5,483 nt of DNA from Aliarcobacter sp. (lineage in GTDB: Bacteria > Campylobacterota > Campylobacteria > Campylobacterales > Arcobacteraceae), in NCBI GenBank assembly GCA_023268955.1, contig JALRJW010000144.1, positions 1 to 5,483 on the forward strand, written 5' to 3'. A model generated the notes under the pieces. That model did no database searches and had not been told where the DNA came from. It was given only the letters and a program-made list of their open reading frames with translations. The position numbers were made by a program, and so were the translations under genes. Below are positions 1 through 4,326 of this stretch, in pieces (the first letter of the stretch is position 1; every line of letters begins with the position of its first letter).

Positions 1-1387
1 ATCATTTATGATTGCAAAAGTTAGTGATACATTAATTCATGAACCATTTATAGTTGAATACAATACTCCCCTACTTCAAGCAATCGAAGGTTCAATGGAA
101 GCTAAAACTTCAACTATTATTGTTAAAAAAGATAATACATACGGAATTATCACTGATTCACTTTTAAAAACAAAAGTTTTACTAGCTGGAAAATCTTTAG
201 ACATCAATGTCGGAGATATTGCAATATTTCCATTGATGACTGTTCACGAAGATGATTATTTATTTGAAGCACTAACTGTTTTAGTAAAAAGAAATATTAA
301 AAGAGTTGGTGTAGTTAATTCAGCTGGTGAAATGGTTGGAAATCTTGAACAAATTGATGTATTATCGCACTTTGCAAATCATACTTATGTAGTTGATTCA
401 AAAATAAGAAAAGCTAAAACAATTGATGATCTTAAAAAAGCAAGTATGAATTTAACTGATATCATAACTTCTTTAAATGCAAAAGGTGTTAAGGTTAATC
501 ATATTTCTAATTTAATAGGTCAATTAAATACAAAAGTTTATAAAAAACTTTATAGTTTAGTTGTACCTAAAGAGATTGCAAACGATGCTTGTTTTATTGT
601 TATGGGAAGTGAAGGAAGAAATGAACAAATCATCAAAACTGATCAAGATAATGCTTTAGTGGTTAGAGATGGTGTTGATGTTGAACAATATAGACCATAC
701 ATGGAACAAATAACAGCACATTTAATTGATTTTGGTTATCCTCCATGTGATGGTAATATTATGGTTTCAAATCCTTATTGGTGCAAAACAGTAAGTGAAT
801 TTAAAGCTGAATCAAGAAGATGGATTGAAACTCCTGAAATGCAAGATTATATGAATTTAGCAATTTTCTTTGACTCTTTTGCAGTTGCTGGAGATAAAAA
901 TCTTTTAATTAATCTAAAAGATGATTTATTTGAGAAGCTTCATGATAAAGACGTTTTTATGGCATATTTTGCAAAGGCTACTTTAGCATTTGATACTCCA
1001 AACACTGTTGCAAACTTTATGACAAAAGTTCATTATATAGATATCAAAAAAACTACTGTTTTCCCTATCGTTCAAGGTATTAGAAGTATGGCTTTAAGAG
1101 AAAAAATTAGAGAAACAACAACAGTTAAAAGAATAAAAATTTTAGTTGAAAAAATGTGTCTATCAAAAGAAAGAGCAGATGAGTTACTAGAAGCCTTTGA
1201 TGTTGTAAATACTTTAAGATTAAAATCTCAATTAGAAAACCTAAGAGATGGCAAAAAAATTGATAATGAAATTGATACACATGGATTAGGCAAAATTGAA
1301 AGGGATTTACTTAAAGATTCATTTAAAATTGTAAATGACTTTAAAAAATTCATTTCACACGATTTTAAAATTGATAAGATAATGTAA
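1..1387 (+). CDS. CBS-domain/DUF294 putative nucleotidyltransferase, copy 1 (5' end missing)
   Basis: This is the C-terminal ~460 residues of a putative cytosolic signalling protein; residue numbers count from the Met at position 8. The reading frame is open to the left edge (codons tca-ttt precede that ATG), and no ribosome binding site can be seen. The downstream paralogue has the same MIAKV segment at its residue 146, so this ATG is probably internal and about 145 residues (a cNMP-binding-like domain) lie outside the window. Two CBS domains span about 1-62 and 68-125. A GlnD-like nucleotidyltransferase domain follows, with the motif GSEGRNEQ (200-207) and a TDQD metal-binding pair (D212, D214). 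The helical DUF294 C-terminal domain, about 310-459, includes the stretch FPIVQGIR (352-359). The protein ends normally. Family knowledge: CBS pairs bind adenylates, and DUF294 resembles the uridylyl/adenylyltransferases that modify PII or glutamine synthetase. The substrate is unknown. The stop overlaps the exonuclease start by one base, which implies one operon. Confidence 0.9.
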   Translation, partial: SFMIAKVSDTLIHEPFIVEYNTPLLQAIEGSMEAKTSTIIVKKDNTYGIITDSLLKTKVLLAGKSLDINVGDIAIFPLMTVHEDDYLFEALTVLVKRNIKRVGVVNSAGEMVGNLEQIDVLSHFANHTYVVDSKIRKAKTIDDLKKASMNLTDIITSLNAKGVKVNHISNLIGQLNTKVYKKLYSLVVPKEIANDACFIVMGSEGRNEQIIKTDQDNALVVRDGVDVEQYRPYMEQITAHLIDFGYPPCDGNIMVSNPYWCKTVSEFKAESRRWIETPEMQDYMNLAIFFDSFAVAGDKNLLINLKDDLFEKLHDKDVFMAYFAKATLAFDTPNTVANFMTKVHYIDIKKTTVFPIVQGIRSMALREKIRETTTVKRIKILVEKMCLSKERADELLEAFDVVNTLRLKSQLENLRDGKKIDNEIDTHGLGKIERDLLKDSFKIVNDFKKFISHDFKIDKIM

Positions 1388-2019
1388 TGTTTAAAAATTT
1401 AATCATAAAATGGAAAAAAAGTAAGTTAAAAGATAAAAAATATGAATATCTTTTTGATGAAGCGCAAAAAGGTGAATATGTTTGCCTTGATTGTGAAACA
1501 ACTGGTCTTAATCCAAGAAAAGATGAAATATTATCAATAGCAGCGGTTCATATTAAAAACAATAAAATCATAATGAGAAAAAGATTTAATGTTTTTGTAA
1601 AACCATCAAAAAAAATTGATGCAGAGTCAATTAAAATTCATAGAATAAGACCTGTAGATTTAGAAAATGCTGTTAGACCAAAAATTGCTATTTTAGATTT
1701 AATTGATTTTATTGGAAACAGACCAATCGTTGGTTATTACATTAAATTTGATATTGCAATGATTTCAAAATACACTAATAAGTATATCGGTATTTCTTTA
1801 CCAAATGAAAGTATTGAAGTATCATCAATGTATTATCGAACGAGAAAAAGAAGCAGTGATTATGAGTTTATTGATTTAAAATTTGACACAATTATGAAAG
1901 AACTTGATATTCCAGTTTTAGGAAAACATGATGCTTTAAATGATGCAATTATGACTGCAATGATTTTTTTGAAATTAAAAGATTTAACCCCTGCTAAAAC
2001 TACTTTTTACACAAACTAA
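1387..2019 (+). CDS. DnaQ-like DEDDh 3'-5' exonuclease
   Basis: This 210-residue protein is a probable cytosolic exonuclease of the DnaQ/RNase T superfamily, which removes nucleotides from DNA or RNA 3' ends using two metal ions. All five catalytic residues are visible: D35 and E37 in DCETTGL (Exo I), D122 in VGYYIKFD (Exo II), and H181 and D186 in KHDALNDA (Exo III, DEDDh type). It is a stand-alone nuclease domain: it lacks the C-terminal polymerase-binding extension of the replicative epsilon subunit, and the Exo II motif has YY where many DnaQ proteins have HN. The N-terminus is short and very basic (about residues 8-18). The start at 1387 shares an A with the stop of the DUF294 gene (TAATG). 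No good Shine-Dalgarno sequence precedes it, so translation probably depends on coupling. The pairing with DUF294 near actP suggests a role in that system rather than in replication, which is inference; the substrate is unknown. Confidence 0.88.
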   Translation: MFKNLIIKWKKSKLKDKKYEYLFDEAQKGEYVCLDCETTGLNPRKDEILSIAAVHIKNNKIIMRKRFNVFVKPSKKIDAESIKIHRIRPVDLENAVRPKIAILDLIDFIGNRPIVGYYIKFDIAMISKYTNKYIGISLPNESIEVSSMYYRTRKRSSDYEFIDLKFDTIMKELDIPVLGKHDALNDAIMTAMIFLKLKDLTPAKTTFYTN

Positions 2020-2056
2020 AATTAATCTTAATTTTAATAATTAATAGTAATAAATT

Positions 2057-2082
2057 ATAGTTATTTTATATAACTATTTTTT
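2057..2082 (+). terminator. possible weak intrinsic terminator after the exonuclease gene
   Basis: An 8-bp stem, ATAGTTAT (2057-2064) with ATAACTAT (2070-2077), encloses a 5-base loop and runs directly into a T tract at 2077-2082. The geometry fits a Rho-independent terminator 38 bases after the exonuclease stop. The stem has only one G-C pair, so it may be inefficient, and in such AT-rich DNA it could arise by chance. Confidence 0.4.
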
Positions 2083-2103
2083 ATTAACATTTTGTTAATA
2101 AAA
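2079..2103. repeat. perfect 11-bp inverted repeat, candidate operator
   Basis: TTTTATTAACA (2079-2089) and TGTTAATAAAA (2093-2103) are exact reverse complements around a TTT centre. The core reads TTAAC-N5-GTTAA, which resembles the operators of dimeric helix-turn-helix regulators. Its centre at 2091 is about 70 bases upstream of the putative yjcH -10 box, a distance compatible with an upstream activator. It overlaps the T tract of the preceding hairpin. It is a DNA palindrome in plain view; a regulatory role is inference. Confidence 0.4.
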
Positions 2104-2126
2104 TTCAAAAATTACATATTTTTATC

Positions 2127-2140
2127 AGCTTTTATAAGCT
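2127..2140. promoter_or_regulatory. AGCTT/AAGCT palindrome just upstream of the yjcH -10 box
   Basis: AGCTT (2127-2131) and AAGCT (2136-2140) form an inverted repeat with a 4-base centre, ending about 20 bases before the -10 box, where a -35 element would be expected. Bound protein there could replace or block -35 contacts. The arms are short, so the call rests mainly on position and on the clustering of AGCT words in this leader. Confidence 0.3.
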
Positions 2141-2157
2141 TTCTAGTAGAAAAATAA

Positions 2158-2165
2158 TGTATAAT
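2158..2165 (+). promoter_or_regulatory. probable sigma-70 promoter -10 box for yjcH-actP
   Basis: TGTATAAT contains a perfect TATAAT at 2160-2165. Transcription would begin near 2172, giving a leader of about 98 bases. No TTGACA-like -35 is found 16-19 bases upstream. Instead the upstream DNA is A/T-rich with T runs, which is the usual pattern for the primary sigma factor of Campylobacterota. It is the best -10 match in the 250-bp gap before yjcH. Confidence 0.55.
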
Positions 2166-2175
2166 CTTCTTCGCA

Positions 2176-2230
2176 ATTTTCAAAATGCTACTTTAAAGCT
2201 ATAGTCTAGCTTAGAAATAGCTTTGAAAAT
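2176..2230 (+). promoter_or_regulatory. long leader stem-loop upstream of yjcH
   Basis: The outer arms ATTTTCAAA (2176-2184) and TTTGAAAAT (2222-2230) pair perfectly. After a 2-base bulge the helix continues with GCTA (2187-2190) and TAGC (2218-2221). Further in, TTT (2192-2194) can pair with AAA (2215-2217), and AAGCTA (2196-2201) pairs with TAGCTT (2207-2212) around a 5-base loop. The whole 55-base segment folds as one interrupted hairpin, starting only a few bases after the predicted transcription start. It could stabilise the mRNA or serve as a regulatory leader or operator. It matches no riboswitch family that I recognise. Confidence 0.5.
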
Positions 2231-2256
2231 CTCCTCAAACTAACCTTATGATATAG

Positions 2257-2262
2257 AAAGGA
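2257..2262 (+). promoter_or_regulatory. Shine-Dalgarno site of yjcH
   Basis: AAAGGA lies 7 bases before the ATG at 2270 and supports that start. CCTT at 2244-2247 and TCCT at 2232-2235 are complementary to parts of this site, so the leader could partly mask it. These pairings are only 4 bp and weak. Confidence 0.7.
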
Positions 2263-2269
2263 CACACAC

Positions 2270-2581
2270 ATGAATAAGGAATTAGTAGATAGGATTGAAG
2301 CAAATCCTAAATACATTGAACTTGTTTCTAAAAGAAACAGTTTTGGAATTAAACTTGGTATTTTTGTACTAGTGATGTTTTACGCTTATATTTTAGTAAT
2401 TGCGTTTAACAAAGAAATCTTAGCTACAAAAATTGGTGAATATACTACAATTGCATTTCCTATTGCTCTTGCTATCTTAGTTATTTCTTTCATCACAACT
2501 ATTATCTATGTAAAAAGAGCTAATGGTGAATTTGAAAAATTAACAAATGAGATTAAAGATGATGTAAAGGATTTAATGTAA
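2270..2581 (+). CDS. yjcH: DUF485 inner-membrane protein YjcH, partner of ActP
   Basis: This 103-residue inner-membrane protein is of the DUF485 family and closely resembles E. coli YjcH in length (about 104 residues) and pattern. The N-terminus has the family-like RIEANPKYIELVSKRNSF segment (8-25). Two membrane helices follow at about 29-46 and 60-81, and then the characteristic RANGEF motif (83-88) opens a charged C-terminal tail. In many proteobacteria it is encoded directly before actP; its biochemical role is not settled, and it is usually regarded as an accessory subunit of the acetate permease. The ATG has a good AAAGGA site 7 bases upstream. The stop overlaps the actP start by one base (TAATG), so the two are co-transcribed and probably translationally coupled. 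Transcription most likely starts from the -10 box at 2160-2165. Confidence 0.93.
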   Translation: MNKELVDRIEANPKYIELVSKRNSFGIKLGIFVLVMFYAYILVIAFNKEILATKIGEYTTIAFPIALAILVISFITTIIYVKRANGEFEKLTNEIKDDVKDLM

Positions 2582-4230
2582 TGTTAAAAATATTAGGTTT
2601 AATTGCATTATTTGCAATTGCAGCATTTGCTGCTGGTGATGCGAACTTTGAAGCTACAAAAAGAGATTTAAATGTTCCTGCAATTATTATGTTCTTAGTT
2701 TTCATTTTAGGAACATTAGGTATTACTTACTGGGCTGCTCAAAAAACAAAATCAGCTTCTGATTTTTATACAGCTGGTGGAGGAATTTCAGGATTCCAAA
2801 ATGGTTTAGCTATTGCTGGAGATTATATGTCAGCAGCAGCATTCTTGGGGGTATCTGGTCTTATTTACTTAAAAGGTTATGATGGTGTTATCTATGCTGT
2901 TTCATTCCTTGTTGGTTGGCCAATTATTTTATTCTTTATGGCTGAAAAGTTAAGAAACTTAGGTAAATTTACATTTGCTGATATTGCTGCTTATAGATTA
3001 GGTCAAAAAGAGATTAGAACTTTAGCTGCATTTGGATCTTTATCAGTTGTTGTTTTATACTTAATTGCACAAATGGTAGGAGCTGGTAAATTAATTCAAG
3101 TTTTATTTGGTATGGAATATGAATTTGCTGTTCTTTTAGTAGGTGTTATGATGATTATTTACGTAACATTTGGTGGAATGTTAGCAACTACATGGGTTCA
3201 AATTATCAAAGCTTGTTTATTATTATCAGGTGTTTCATTCATGGCTATTTTAGTTTTATATAACTTTGATTTCTCATTTGAATCATTATTTAAAAATGCT
3301 GTTGAAAATCACAAAGCTGGTGAATCAATCTTAGCACCAGGTGGATTTATTTCTGATCCAGTTTCTGCTATTTCATTAGGTATGGCATTAATGTTAGGAA
3401 CAGCTGGTTTACCTCACGTTTTAATGAGATTCTTCACAGTTGGAAATGCTAAAGAAGCTAGAAAATCTGTTGTTTATGCAACTGGATTTGTTGGTTACTT
3501 CTGGATTATTATTACTGTTGTTGGTTTTGGTGCTATTGCATTCTTAAACTCTGCAGACGGTGCTCAATACTTTGTAGATGGTAAATTATTCGGTGGAAAT
3601 AATATGGCATCTATTCACTTATCTCACATGTTAGGTGGAAATGCATTCTTAGGATTTATTTCAGCTGTTGCATTTGCAACTATTTTAGCTGTTGTATCTG
3701 GTTTAACATTAGCTGGTGCTTCTGCTATTTCACACGATATTTATGCAAATGTAATCAATCCAAATGCAACTGATGAAAAAATCGTTAAGATTTCTAAAAT
3801 CACTGTTGTTATTGTTGGTATTGTTGGTGTTGTTTTAGGTATTGCTTTTGAATCTCAAAACATTGCATATATGGTTGGATTAGCATTTGGTATTGCAGCT
3901 TCTGCAAACTTCCCTATTTTATTCTTATCTATTTACTGGAGAGGATTAACAACTAGAGGTGCATTTATTGGTGGATTTATTGGTTTAATTACAGCTGTTA
4001 CTTTAGTAATCGTTGGACCAATTGTATGGGTACAAATTTTAGGAAATGCTGAAGCATTATTCCCTTATAAACACCCTGCTTTATTCTCTGTAACTATTGC
4101 ATTTGTTGCAATTTGGTTCTTCTCTAAAACTGATAACTCTCAAAGAGGTAAAGATGAAAAAGAGATGTTTAGAGCTCAAAATGTAAGAGCAAATACAGGT
4201 ATTGGTGCAGCTGGAGCAGTTGATCACTAG
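2581..4230 (+). CDS. actP: cation/acetate symporter ActP
   Basis: This 549-residue transporter of the sodium:solute symporter (SSS) family imports acetate, and in E. coli also glycolate, with a cation across the inner membrane. It is colinear with E. coli ActP and has the same length as I recall for that protein. A hydrophobic N-terminus (about 1-18, ending AAFAAG) resembles the signal sequence of ActP, followed by a first helix at about 33-51. Near-invariant family stretches are visible: TAGGGISGFQNGLAIAGDYM (64-83), GGMLATTWVQIIKA (from 198), LGTAGLPHVLMRFFTV (about residues 272-287) and FLGFISAVAFATILAVVSGL (about residues 357-376). It is predicted to have many helices (about 13 by homology). 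No frameshift or missing segment is seen. The start overlaps the yjcH stop, with AAAGGA (2566-2571) 9 bases upstream. Its base composition is visibly richer in G and C than the flanking DUF294 genes, consistent with higher expression. Downstream it is bounded by two hairpins. Confidence 0.97.
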   Translation: MLKILGLIALFAIAAFAAGDANFEATKRDLNVPAIIMFLVFILGTLGITYWAAQKTKSASDFYTAGGGISGFQNGLAIAGDYMSAAAFLGVSGLIYLKGYDGVIYAVSFLVGWPIILFFMAEKLRNLGKFTFADIAAYRLGQKEIRTLAAFGSLSVVVLYLIAQMVGAGKLIQVLFGMEYEFAVLLVGVMMIIYVTFGGMLATTWVQIIKACLLLSGVSFMAILVLYNFDFSFESLFKNAVENHKAGESILAPGGFISDPVSAISLGMALMLGTAGLPHVLMRFFTVGNAKEARKSVVYATGFVGYFWIIITVVGFGAIAFLNSADGAQYFVDGKLFGGNNMASIHLSHMLGGNAFLGFISAVAFATILAVVSGLTLAGASAISHDIYANVINPNATDEKIVKISKITVVIVGIVGVVLGIAFESQNIAYMVGLAFGIAASANFPILFLSIYWRGLTTRGAFIGGFIGLITAVTLVIVGPIVWVQILGNAEALFPYKHPALFSVTIAFVAIWFFSKTDNSQRGKDEKEMFRAQNVRANTGIGAAGAVDH

Positions 4231-4241
4231 TATTTAGTATT

Positions 4242-4272
4242 TTAATCATGCAAGATTTTCTTGCATGGTTAA
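4242..4272 (+). terminator. hairpin after actP, probable terminator or attenuator
   Basis: CATGCAAG (4247-4254) and CTTGCATG (4260-4267) form a perfect 8-bp stem with four G-C pairs and an ATTTT loop. It extends outward by one T-G wobble and four A-T pairs to a 13-bp helix, TTAAT with GTTAA. An imperfect T-rich tract (TATATTTT, 4273-4280) follows. Lying 12 bases after the actP stop, it is the best terminator candidate in the window, although the T tract is interrupted. Its outer 3' strand is shared with the next hairpin. Confidence 0.55.
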
Positions 4273-4313
4273 TATATTTTAGTAGTTTATAAAAACCATT
4301 AAAATATATTAAC
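4268..4313 (+). promoter_or_regulatory. long A/T-rich hairpin directly upstream of the second DUF294 gene
   Basis: GTTAATATATTTTA (4268-4281) and TAAAATATATTAAC (4300-4313) are perfect 14-bp reverse complements. Inside, a wobble, an A-T pair and one A-C mismatch lead to GTTT (4285-4288) with AAAC (4293-4296) around a 4-base loop, so the full 46 bases fold as one hairpin. It ends 3 bases before the GGAG ribosome binding site. Its 5' strand overlaps the outer arm of the preceding hairpin, so their full forms are mutually exclusive. Possible promoter-like words (TTATAAA at 4287-4293) also lie here. Confidence 0.5.
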
Positions 4314-4316
4314 ATT

Positions 4317-4320
4317 GGAG
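4317..4320 (+). promoter_or_regulatory. Shine-Dalgarno site of the second DUF294 gene
   Basis: GGAG lies 6 bases before the ATG at 4327 and fixes that start. It sits immediately downstream of the 4268-4313 hairpin. Confidence 0.75.
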
Positions 4321-4326
4321 CTTCTT

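Noticed and set aside
1387..2019. Naming the exonuclease gene dnaQ (replicative Pol III epsilon).
   Set aside because: Exo II differs, no polymerase-binding C-terminal tail is present, and the context is DUF294/actP rather than replication.
2017..2036. Inverted repeat TAAAATTAA/TTAATTTTA overlapping the exonuclease stop, considered as a terminator.
   Set aside because: All pairs are A-T, the loop would be only 2-4 bases and no T tract follows; the hairpin at 2057-2082 is the better candidate.
2084..2098. TTAAC-N5-GTTAA considered as an NssR or FNR box.
   Set aside because: Spacing is one base longer than the N4 I recall for these Crp/Fnr-family sites and the half-site is not the FNR TTGAT; reported only as an unassigned palindrome.
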